This document shows positions 35,001 to 47,800 of a stretch of DNA of 64,000 nt, piece by piece; the stretch's first letter is position 1; every line of letters begins with the position of its first letter. Position numbers and translations under genes: made by a program. Origin of the DNA: Trachythela sp. YZ-2020 (Eukaryota; Cnidaria; Anthozoa; Malacalcyonacea; Clavulariidae). The stretch covers positions 2,880,001 through 2,944,000 of the forward strand of contig JADLSH010000379.1 in assembly GCA_016169945.1 (NCBI GenBank), written 5' to 3'. The notes under the pieces were generated by a model that did not search any database, was not told the origin of the DNA, and worked only from the letters and a program-made list of their open reading frames with translations.

Positions 35001-38000
35001 GAGTAGCTGGAGATCGATGGCAGACTGGAAAAAGATGAAACACTTGTCTGAATTGAAGACACAATCGTTGTTGGAACAGACACGCTAGATGATGGAGCAG
35101 TACTACTTGAAGGCGAGGAATAGATGCTGGTCGATGGAGCAACAGAGCTGCTTGATGGTTGAGGACTTGATGCAGTAGATGGAGTGACTACCAAAGTTGT
35201 AGGTGCTGAACTAACGATCGATGTTTGGCTAGATGTAGTTTCGATTGACGAAGTTGGAGTAACTACACTTGTTGTTGGACTACTGACTTTCGGTGAGGAC
35301 GATACACTGGATTGTATGGACAAAACAATTGTTGTTGGAACAGACACGCTAGATGACGGAGCAGTACTACTTGAAGGCGAGGAATAGATGCTGGTCGATG
35401 GAGCAACAGAGCTGCTTGATGGTTGAGGACTTGATGCAGTAGATGGAGTGACTACCAAAGTTGTAGGTGCTGAACTAACGATCGATGTTTGGCTAGATGT
35501 AGTTTCGATTGACGAAGTTGGAGTAACTACACTTGTTTGGACTACTGACTTTCGGTGAGGACGATACACTGGATTGTATGGAGGAAACAATTGTTGTTGG
35601 AACAGACACGCTAGATGACGGAGCAGTACTACTTGAAGGCGAGGAATAGATGCTGGTCGATGGAGCAACAGAGCTGCTTGATGGTTGAGGACTTGATGCA
35701 GTAGATGGAGTGACTACGATTAAGCTGCTTGGTGAGGAAGATTTTGAAACACTTGGTATCGAAAATATTGGAGTTGATGTTCTCAACAGAGAACTTTGGG
35801 GAATAGATGATGTAGGTACTGTTGTTGGAATGGTAACAACTCCTGTTGAGCCTGATTGTGCTGGAGTAGCTGGAGATGTAGAGGTCGATGGCAGACTGGA
35901 ATAAGATGAAACACTTGTCAGAATTGAAGACACAATCGTTGTTGGAACAGACACGCTAGATGATGGGGCAGTACTACTTGAAGTTGAGGAATAGATACTG
36001 GTCGAAGGTGCCGCAGAGCTGCTTGATGGTGTTGGGCTTGTGGAAGGAACTGGGGATGAGTACAGACTGGGTGTAGACGAGGTAGATGAAGAGATAAGGC
36101 TGGTTGAAGGTTGTATGGTAGTTTGAGGTGAAGATGTCGTAGATATAGAGACAGTTGATGATAAGACAGTTGTTGGTACAACAGTGGATGTAGGTGGTGG
36201 TGTAGTAGGTGTACATTCCTTGGTACAATTTTGTGTGATAGGTTTACAGGACTTTCCATCGAAATATTGATTGGGCGGACAGCTACATCCCTCAACGTGG
36301 TCTCCTCGACAACATCGTTCGGGTCCTTGACAATGTGGTGCGTCCTCACAGACTGGTGTAACTGGAATGTCTGGTGTATAATGGCTTTCGTTTCGACACG
36401 CACGACAACATGAGAGCTCTAAAAAGGAGAGCAAATGTATTTTCAAACGTGGCTGTCAAGTGTTTGAGTATTCCTCAATAAACTGATCTTCCTGAAAAAT
36501 ATTAAAAGTGACTTAATTTTGAAATATATTTTCAGGGAGTTCAGAAATTAATCAAGGCAACTTTGCCACAAGCTATTGTTTTAAATGGCTGGATAGTTTT
36601 GTATGGCTTTATAGTATTGCTGTATATACTTAAATATAGAATAACTTTTGAGCACGAAAGATAGTCTGAAACACCAAATGTATTTCAGGCTTTTTTTTAA
36701 ATCTAGGCTTTGATATAGCAGATGATTGACAATGGCTGGTTGCCATTCGGTCGTGACGATCACGAGTATGTAAAAGTGACCGATGTAATAGAAGAGTGTC
36801 AATAAAGCTCTGCAATCACACAAAAAGACAAGAAATATGCAGACTATTTCACGTCATGAAGACTTAATTAGACACGAGAGTCACGAAGATCTTTGGGTTC
36901 CTGTGCTTGTTTAGAAAACTGCTTTCCCTGCGCTTGAACTTGTGGATTATGTCCTGCACGTTTGAAAGGCATTCCTGATCTGCATTCAGCACAAAAAAAA
37001 CTGTAGGGGGGTCCGGACGCATTCTCTCCCGGAAGAAATTGAAACCTAGGATTTCAGGATATGGCAAATTCCTGCATTTTTGGAGACTTTTTGATAGTAA
37101 TATGTATGCATATTTCACTTCATTTCTATTTGCCCTCCCCCTGTTACCCGGGGGCCCCGGGGAAAGTTTCCCCTTTACCCCCCCCCGCGCTTCCCTGGGC
37201 GGCCCTGGCCACGACAATGGAAACAAGATTTTAATTAAGTTGATTGAGCATCAGTTTTCTATATACCTACCGCAAAATCCTTCTCTTCTCCACACAAACG
37301 ATATTCCCAGTCGGTTACACTCTCTAACGTAGGCTGCCACAGCTGAACAGAAGCAATTACAATCGCCGCCATATTTACACTTGCATGTCTCTTGTTCACA
37401 GGCTTCTACGTAAAAATCCGGGTTAACGGTAGCGTGACATTTAGCAAAAGCTGGGTTAGTCTTTATCTCTTCACAACCTACAAGAAAAATTAATGGTTTA
37501 GGAGATGGCTCTTACTGGATCTCTAGGGAGAATAGTTTATAGAAATGACAGAGCTATCCAGTATAAATGAAGTTAGTTTAGTTTAGGTTTCCTCCTGTAG
37601 TAACACTGGACTAACACGAGATGGAGAACAGTTTAGAACCGATAGAGCTATCTAGTATAAATAAAAGTAGTTTAGTTTAGTTTAGGATTTCTCCTGTGGT
37701 AACACTGAAGCAAAAGGAGATGGCTCTTACTGGACCTCCAGGGAGAACAGTTTAGAACTGGTATCCAGTAGAAAGACAATTAATTTAGGTTTCCTCTTGC
37801 AGTAACATTGGAGCGGTAAGAGATGGCTTTTACTGGTGTTAGGGAGAATAGTTTAGAACTGATAGAGCTATCTACTGTAAACAAAGCTGGTATAACAATC
37901 TACCTTTCTGAGCCCATTCTCCCAATGAAGGATTTGCAGCACACGAGTCTTTGACCGCCGCGTCAACACAACCAGCATCTGCTGCCCACTTGTTAGCAAA

Positions 38001-41000
38001 CTCCGTCACTTCAACAGCAATAGAATTATCTGGCAAGACGAAATCATCTTGGGAATTCTTGCCATCGAAATCACCGCACAGACCACGCAGATTCCCTTCT
38101 TCTGTCATATGTCTGGCTGAAGTTGCTTTGATATACACACGAGATCCTTTATCATACTTGATTTCAAAGTCGATGTAATACAACTTCAGGATCACAAAAA
38201 GTCCTTTATACTCCATCATAATTCCGCCATATATATCATGGCATGGATTATCGTAGTCGGAATGTATAACCTCATTTGTGTTGGCGTTTTCCAGTTTGTA
38301 CGTTTTCTGGAATAATGTGATTCTTAGGTCTTCTTTGGGTAACAGGATTTTTACTTCCTTACACATGTACATGTCGAAGGTATGTTCACAACGTTTGTTA
38401 GCGACGGTTACAACCACGTCATCATGTTGCATCATGATATATTCGCATCTTTCACCGTCAAAATTGAATATTCGACCATCAAATGTTTTGTAGTGGTCCT
38501 GACCCCAAGCTGCGCATTCGTAGTTCGGTTCTGGATTCACACTTGGGTTGGCCACCCAAGCACGTCTCTTCTGACAGGTTCTGAAAAAATTAGTTAGCAA
38601 TTAGAATTAATTAATTTCGCCTGGTTACGGTACGGTGACCACTAATTGCTAATTAATTAGCGAATTACTGCAGCCACAAGTAGAAACAAAACAACCAGTT
38701 TTAATTAATTTGTTCATTTTGTTGGTGGTTTAATATTGTAACAAAACACATCGTAAAGTATATATAGTTCAGGTATGGTATGGTATGGCATGGTATGGTA
38801 TGGTATAGTATAGTGTGGTATGGTATAGTGTGGAGTGGTGTGGTATAGTGTGGTGTGGTATGGTGTGGTATGGTATGGTACAGTGTGGAGTGGTGTGGTG
38901 TGGTATGGTATGGTATAGTGTGGTATGGTATAGTGTGGTATGGTATGGTATGGTATGGTATGGTGTAGTGTGGTATGGTAAAGTGTGGTGTGGTATAGGG
39001 CGGTATGGTAAAGGTGGTATGGTATAGGGTGGTATGGTAAAGGTGGTATGGTATGGTATGGTATGGTATGTAAATCTATTTAATGACGCCATCTTTAACA
39101 TGCTTGATTTCTCCAAAAGCAGTTGTTGGCACAGTAGTAACACATAGTGGTAGTGAAGTTAATTTAGTTTAGATTTCCTATCTAATCAGTAAGTGATGTC
39201 CCTAACTGGAAGACCTCCAGAGAGAACAGTTTGGAAATGATAGAGTTATCCGGTATAAATATAGTTAGTTTGGTTTAGATTTCCTCCTGTAGTAACACTG
39301 AGCAAATAAGGGACGACATTTGCCGGATCTCTAGGGAGAACAGTTTAGAACTGATAAAGCTACCCAGTATAAATAGAAAAGATTTTTTTGCACTTCACTT
39401 GGTTGAACTAGAATACTGCCAGAGGACCTAGTGTTGCATTTTCGCAACCGTTCCTGGTTAGGTCTTAAATTGTGTATATATCTACTCACTTGGATTATCC
39501 ACCAAACCCAGTATTCCAGTATAAATAGAGTTAGTTTAGGTTTCCTCCTGTAGTAACATTGGATCACTAACGAATACCCTTACTGGTTCTCTAGGTAAAG
39601 CTGTTAGGAGTGATAGAGCTATCCACTATAAAAGTTGATTTAGTTTATGTATAAATGTGGAAGACTAACTTTGAACAATCTGAAGGATTGGTAGCTCCCA
39701 GATCATAAAATGTATCACCATGTTTACACTGGCATCCAGTATCCTCTGACACGCATGTACCATTCTCATGTAGAGCTTCACCCTCAGGACAGTAATAACC
39801 AACTTGACATTTTTCAAGGTTATCACAGGTGTGACCACATGTAGTGAATATTCGGCCCCACTGAGAATAATAAACTGTAGAAATGTAAAATGAGTTAGTA
39901 TAGTAAGTAATGTAATTAATATTTAAAGTATATTAGTATAAAGATCATTCTACTTTTGGTATGCAGTATTTTATGTTAAAATAGGTCAAAATACGGCTAT
40001 AAAGTATCCCCATAAATCATTTAGGCAAACTGACGTGGCTGGGAATTTTAGCCACGTCAATATAAATATATAAGCCAGTTCGGAATTTCGGGATAAAATT
40101 GCAGTTGATCATAACATGTAGCTGAGACTGGAAGAATGAAAATATGCATATCGAAGTATTCAACTGTTCAATCATCATTTGAATATGCAAAAATTGCTCG
40201 AAGAACAACCACTTTCCTCAAGGTTGACTCGCTTTAAGTTAGAAAATATATTCCCTTAATTAGTGCACCTTTCTTTATTCTCCTTACACAGAAGATAGTT
40301 CTATTGTGGCTATATGTGAAACACAAATGAACGATTGAACGAGTTGGATACTTTGATATGCATATTTTAACTCTTCCAGACTCAGCTACATGTTATGATT
40401 CAACTGTAATTTTATCCCGACGCAGAACGCGTCACTTGGATGCGCAGTCGAAACTCCGAATTGGCTTATCGCTGGGGCACAGTGGCTAATGTATGTGTTT
40501 TTCACATCTGTGACTGGGGTTCGATTCCTGCAGTAAGCAATTGTCTGATTATAATTCGCCTCGGTCGCAATAGTGCTACCAAACAGGCAAACACATAAAG
40601 TGTTCTCCGGGCACTCCGGTTTCCTGCTGTAGTAACATTGGGCCAAGAGAGAGATCGCCTTTACTGTACATCTGGGTTAAACAGTTTAGAACTGATAGAG
40701 CTATTCAGTATATATAAAGTTTGTTTAAATAGTTCTTAATGGATTGATCTCCTACCATCGCAATCCAAGTTTGTGCATTCCCACGCGCCTTCTCTGCATG
40801 TACTACAAGAAACAGAGAACAAAGGAATTTAGAAAGCTCACATAAACTGTGGAAAAACAGGATACATACTGTACCTACCAATTATTGCAGTACACTGAAC
40901 GTATTTCACCCTTCTGGTACTGCTGGCCATCGTGCATACATGGACATTCGGACTTTCTCACACACTGGTCTTGACCAGTCGAGTAGAATCCTTCTTTACA

Positions 41001-44000
41001 GTAGCACCCTGGTGCACACTGGGCTCTAAAAGACGATATCGTTCAATAATGGAATGTTATTATGAGATAAATATATAGAGAAAGCATTAGAAAGTACAGT
41101 CGAACTTCTCTTATACGACACTGTATAGGGACAGAGCAGACAAAGTGTCCGTATTGGAGAGGTGTCTGTATAAGAGAGGCGTTCGTACTAGATAGGTGTC
41201 TGTATAAGAGAGGTGTCCGTATTAGAGAGGTGTCGGTATAAGAGAGGCGTTGGTACTAGAGAGGTGTCTGTATAAGAGAGGTGTCCGTATTAGAGAGGTG
41301 TCTGTATAAGAGAGATGTTCGTACCAGAGAGGTGTCTGTATAAGAGAGGCGTTCGTATTAGAGATGTGTCCGTATTAGAGAGGTGTTCGTATTGCGGGGT
41401 GTCCCTTTTAGAGAGATGTCCGTATTAGAGAGCCGTTCGTATTAGAGAGATATCCGTATTAGGGAAGTGTCTGTATTAGAGAGGTCTGTATTAGAGAGGT
41501 GTCCGTATTAAAGAGCTGTCTATATTAGAGAGGTGTTCGTATTAGAGATATGTCCGTAATAGAGATTTCGTATTAGAGAGGTGTCCGTATTAGAGATGTG
41601 TCATTAATAGAGAGGTATCCGTATTAGAGAGGTATCCGTATTAGAGAGGTTTCCGTAATAAAGAGATGTTCGTATTAGAGAGGTGTCCGTATTAGAGATG
41701 TGTCCGTAATAGAGAGATGTCCCTATTAGAGATGTATCCGTATTAGAGAGGTGTCCGTATTAGAGATGTGTTCCTATTAGAGATGTGTCCGTAATAGAGA
41801 GATGTTCGTATTAGAGAGGTGTCTGTATTAGAGAGGTGTCCGTATTAGAGAGGTGTCTGTATTAGAGAGGTGTCTGTATTAGAGAGGTGTCTGTATTAGA
41901 GAGGTGTCTGTATTAGAGAGGTGTTCGTATTAGAGAGGTGTCCGTATTAGAGATGTGTCCGTATTAGAGATGTGTTCGTAATAGAGATATGTTCGTATTA
42001 GAGATGTGTCCGTATTAGAGAGGTGTTCGTATTGGGGAGATGTCCGTATTAGAGATGTGTCGGTAATAGAGAGATGTGTCCGTAATAGAGAGATGTGTCC
42101 GCAATAGAGAGATGTGTCCGTAATAGAGAGATGTGTCCGTAATAGAGAGATGTTCGTATTAGAGATGTGTCTGTATTAGAGAGATGTTCGTATTAGAGAT
42201 GTGTCCGTAATAGAGAGATGTTCGTATTAGAGATGTGTCCGTATTAGAGATGTGTTCGTAATAGAGAGATGTTCGTATTAGAGAGATGTCCGTATTAGAG
42301 ATATGTTGGTAATAGAGAGGTGTCCGTATTAGAGATGTGTCGGTAATAGAGAGATGTGTCTGTATTAGAGAGATGTTCGTATTAGAGAGGTGTCTGTATT
42401 AGAGAGGTGTTCGTATTAGAGAGGTGTCCGTATTAGAGATGTGTCCGTATTAGAGAGATGTCCGTATTAGAGATGTGTCGGTAATCGAGAGATGTGTCTG
42501 TATTAGAGAGATGTTCGTATTAGAGAGGTGTCTGTATTAGAGAGGTGTTCGTATTAGAGATATGTCCATATTAGAGATGTGTCGGTAATCGAGAGATGTG
42601 TCTGTATTAGAGAGATGTTCGTATTAGAGAGGTGTCTGTATTGGAGAGGTGTCTGTATTAGAGAGGTGTCCGTATTAGAGAGGTGTCCGTATTAGAGAGG
42701 TGTCCGTATTAGAGAGGTGTCCGTATTAGAGAGGTGTTCGTATTAGAGATGTGTCCGTATTAGAGAGGTGTCCGTATTAGAGAGATGTTCGTATTAGAGA
42801 TGTGTCCGTATTAGAGAGGTGTTCGTATTAGAGAGATGTCCGTATTAGAGATGTGTCGGTAATAGAGAGATGTGTCCCTAATAGAGAGATGTGTCCGTAA
42901 TAGAGAGATGCCCGTAATAGAGAGATGTTCGTATTACAGAGGTGTGTGCAATAAAATAAGCAACACTTACGGGCATGTATAACCGGGATCCGACAATGCC
43001 AAACATGAGTTTTCACATGTGCTTTCACCGTTTTCGTCTGTGTTACAGACCTTGTGTTCTCGATTTGAATTTGCTGGACAATTCCCTTCCCCTAGATTAA
43101 TAGATTAGGAAAGATCAATTTTACTCTTGTGAACACTGGTACGAAATGTTTATTTTCACAAATGTATTAGTTGGCTTCAGTAAGTTTTAAGGAACTGCAG
43201 ATCATGGTGGTTCAGAAATGTTGAAAACTTCAGCAATGTTGACAAAGTACACTGTATTTCTCAATTCTGGTCATATTGGTCACCAACTAAAAGACTACTA
43301 AATATAATGATAAATTAAGATTATTTTCTTACTCTAAAAGTTGCCAGTTGACCACCCTCTAGTTGGGAAATATTAGCCTAGTTCCAGTCCTCTCACTTCC
43401 ACAATGCTTGGTGCGCTGGAATGAGAAGCCTGGGAATGGCTGAAAGCGAGTAGGCCTAGCACAATTCGCAAATTTGCCCTTCTATTGGAACTATTGTTGC
43501 TCTTCTATGAGTAAGACGTAGACAGATCAAATGCACTTAAATTATAACTTACCATACAATTGATATTTAATTCTTGGAATGCCATGTTGGATAGCCTAGA
43601 ATCAGGCGTTAAGGATTTGCGAAATGTGCGAGGCCTTCTAGCGCACATGAGTTCGCCCGTAAATTTTACGCTCGCGTCTGGAAGGCCAGAAACTAGGCTA
43701 GGGAAATATATCACGTGTAGAACATATTTTATCGCTCACCTAATTGACGTTTTGCAGTTGGTGGTGTCCAGTTTATAATGACTCCTTTATCTGCACACGT
43801 CTTTTGATAAGCGTGTACAACATCTTTATAGTTCTTCAGTGAGGCACAAGCATCGCTTAGGCAATTGTCATGATATACATCGGGTGAAACGAACTTATGG
43901 CATTTCTCAAATAGCACATTTTTCTTTAAAACATCACAAACACCTTGAGCTTGAGATTTTCGATCATAGTAAAATTCACAGTTTTTTAAATCGTTCCAAT

Positions 44001-44800
44001 CTTCGACACATTTCGCTGTGTTTGATTCCTGCACTGACCATTGCCAGGCGAACGATTGCTCGGAAATTTCATTGTCATCGTCGTGCGTGTGAAAATCATT
44101 ACTGATATCGCCATCAAATGTACCACACAAACCACAGGTTTGCTTAAACATTGAAGAATCGACGGACAGGTAGAAATTATCTCCCGTCCATAGGATTCTG
44201 ATATTAGCTTTACTTGATCTGATCACCACATTAGTCATACCAAAATAGTCTATCTGCAGATCACTTGACGTGAAATACGAACTGATAACTTGTCCATCAA
44301 CAGTCAATAATGGATCTTTTTTTAAAACTATAACAGGTTCACCAACAATTCGTACTTCAATTTCTTTTTCACATTTGCTACCGGGACTGCTGCAAGCGAT
44401 ACGGTTCTTGTTCAGCAGACGAATCTCGTATCTGGATTGCCCACCCTTCGGGGCATGACAATGTTTCGATAATACGTATGCACATTTGCCTTTCATATCG
44501 TAAGATTTGCCATCAAATGTCTGGACATGCGAGTTTCCGTAGTAGGAACATGTGCCTAGAAGATGATAAATAATTTATATTCTTGTTATATTAATACTTT
44601 GTTTATAGCTCGATCGTTAGGAAATTGCTTGTATTTGCTATTAAAGCTCAGTAAAATTCCTGTGTCCCTCAAAGGGCTTGAATCGACGCTCTGTCAATTG
44701 AATGACAAGCCGAGTTAAGTTCGAGCCATTTGCGACTCATCAATTCCCTGAGCATTAACAACTAAGTTCTAAATTAGCTTGTTAACAAACAAATCAACTA

Positions 44801-44860
<60 letters not shown>

Positions 44861-47800
44861 CTGCTGCTGCTGCCGCTGCTGCACCTACCACCACTACCAC
44901 CTGCCGCTGCCACCGCCACCACCACTGCACCACCACCTACCACCACCGCCACCGCCACCGCTGCTGCTGCCGACACCAACACTGCTACCGCTACCGCCGC
45001 TACCGCCGCCGCCGCCGCCACCGCCGCCGCCACCACCGCCGCCGCCACCGCCGCCGCCACCGCCACCGCCACCGCCACCGCCAACACCACTGCCGCCGCC
45101 ACCGCTGCTGCACCGCTGCCACCTGCCACCGCTGCCACCGCCGCTGCTGCCACCGCCACCGCCACCGCCACCGCTACCGCCACCGATACCAACACCACCA
45201 CCGCCACTGCTGCTTCCACCGCTGCCGCCACCACCGCCTGCCGCCACTGCCACCGCCGCCGCTGCTGCCGCCGCTGCCACCGCCACCGCCACTGCCACCG
45301 CTACCAACACCACCACCGCCGCTGCTGCTGCTGCCACCGCCTGCCGCTACCACCACCGCTGCTGCCACCACCGCTGCTGCTGCCACCGCTGCTGCCACCG
45401 CCACCGCCACCGCTGCTGCCACCGATACCAACACCACTACCGCTGCTGCTGCTACCACCGCCGCTGCTACCGCTGCCGCCACCACCGCTGCTGCTACCGC
45501 CGCTGCTACCGCCACCGCCACCGCCACCGATACCAACACGCTGCTGCCGCTGCTGCTGCTGCTGCCGCCACCGCCGCTGCCACTGCCACTGCCGCTGCTG
45601 CTGCTGCTGCTGCTGCTGCGCTGCTGCCGCCGCCACCGCCACCTGCACCTGCCACCGCTGCTGCTGCTGCACCTGCCACCACTGCTGCCGCTACACCGCC
45701 TGCTGCTGCTGCTGCTACTGCTGCTGCTACTACTGCTACTGCTACTGCTACTGTTGCTGTTGCTGTTGCTACCAATCAACTATCGTGATTAATAACTTAA
45801 TGAAAAGGATCGTATAAAATTTTAATGAAAAGGACAATTTGTTCCAATTTAACTAGCTAAAAGAATAGACAACAGTCTGAACAACGACTTACCACCACAC
45901 TTGAGTTGCACACAATCCCATGATCCTCCCTCACAAGTACTATAAAACAATAGAGAAATAGCTGTAGTTGTGACGGTCGCGCCCTGCTTAATGGTCAGCG
46001 CCCGCTCAGCAACCCCCCCCCCTCCCTCACCCTACCAATTCCCTGCATAACTTACCAATTCTCGCAAGCAGACGTACGAATACTGCGATGTTTATAGTAA
46101 ATACCAGCATGGTTACATGAACACTGGTTTCTTGGTACACATCGACCACCATCCTTCCACAAGCCAGGGGGGCAATGGCAACCATCGACACAACCAGAGA
46201 CACAAGTGATTTGATGACTGTTCAAGTTCGAGCACGTCAGTGGACATGCTGATCCACATTCAGACCATTCCATTGTGGTAGGACAAGTTTTCTCTAAAAT
46301 GTAGAAATGCAGAGTTCAATATAACGGTCGGCAATCGACCATTTTCCGAGCGAATTGCTGAGATGGCCGACCAATTGTTGTCTTGCTCAGACATTATGGT
46401 CGACCGTTTTTGACTTATTAATTTCAATATTTTCTATCTTGAGGTCTGTAAATAATTAGTGGCCGATCAAAAGGCGATCATGTCCGACCAAAACGTGGGT
46501 TGGTCGGACATATGGTTGGTTTCTTTATGTAGTAACACTGGAGCAATAAGGGTTGACACTTACTAGACATCTAGAGAGAACAGTTTAGAAAAGATAGAGC
46601 TATCCAGCAAAGGTTAAGTTAGTTTAGTTTAGGTTCACTGGGCCTCTAGGGAGAACAGTGTTAAGAACTAATGGAGCTATCCAGTATAAATAAAGTTAGT
46701 TTAGTTTAGTTTAGGTTCTTCATGTAGTAACAATGGATCAATAGGGGGTAATAAAAATATAATATAATAAAATTTAAAAAAATAAAATAAAATAATAATA
46801 ATAGGGGCCCTGAATGACCTGTACTGGACCTCTAGGAAGAACAATTTAGAACTGATAGAGCTATCCAGTATAGATAAAGTTCGTTTAGTTTAGTTTAGGA
46901 TTCCTCTTACTGGACCTCTATAGAGACCAGTTTAGAACTGATAGAGCTATCTAATATAAATAGAGTTAGTTTAGGTTCCTCATGTAGTAACAATGGATCA
47001 ATATGGGATGACCTTTACTGGACCTCTAGGGAGAACAGTTTACAATTGATAGAGTTATCCAGTATAAATAAATTTAGTTTAGTTAACGTTTCCTCCTGTA
47101 ATAACACTGAACCACAAAAGGATGACCCTTACTGGACCTCTAGGGAGAACAGTTTAGAATTGATAGAGAGTTATTCAATATAAATAAAGTTAGTTTAGTT
47201 TAATTATTTTAAAATTACTGGGCTCACCACAAAGTCCATCACTCCTCCAATCTTTAATACCCCAGTCTTGTTCCTGTTTCTCCATATTTTCCATCAGCAC
47301 ATGACAAGCACGTGCGTACAGAGACAAAGCCTTACACGCGCAGTCACTTCTCAGAGTGCTGTTACATGCACACACATCTGACATACACATTAGTTTGTAC
47401 TCCTGTGTTGGAATGTGCCTTCTGCAACCTATACAATAGTATAATATAGATATTATTAATAATAGTGCTAATAGTTACAGGGACTTTGGACTACAGCTAG
47501 TCTTGAATATTTTAGAAGGCAGGGATGGATTACATGGGGATGCAGGGGGTGCGCACCCCACCTAGCTTTGGACAAGGGGGTGCAGATATAGGATCTGGCA
47601 AACGAATTATCAAACAAAAATACAATATTGGGCTCTTCGCCTGCTAATTACAAGAAATAAGCTATAGATACAAAACAAATACTATTAACAGGTTAAATTA
47701 TAGTCGAAATATGGTCTGAAAATTCGGCAATCTTCATAGTTTAATGAACTACGATTTAATGTTGAAACGGACATCGCCGTTGCACAAATCTTTTGAAATT

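Noticed and set aside
38769..39143. Thr/Ile/Pro/Tyr/His-rich frame over the TATGG tract
   Set aside because: Pentanucleotide microsatellite translated; intronic.
41095..42955. CRISPR-like array
   Set aside because: The regular 17-18 bp units have no constant repeat plus unique spacer structure. The context is a eukaryotic intron and the array is a degenerate satellite.
44779..45792. Long Ala-, Gly-, Pro-, Leu- and Ser-rich frames on both strands (up to 337 residues)
   Set aside because: All lie on a triplet microsatellite, which opens every frame. There are no splice or domain signals, and the tract sits within an intron.
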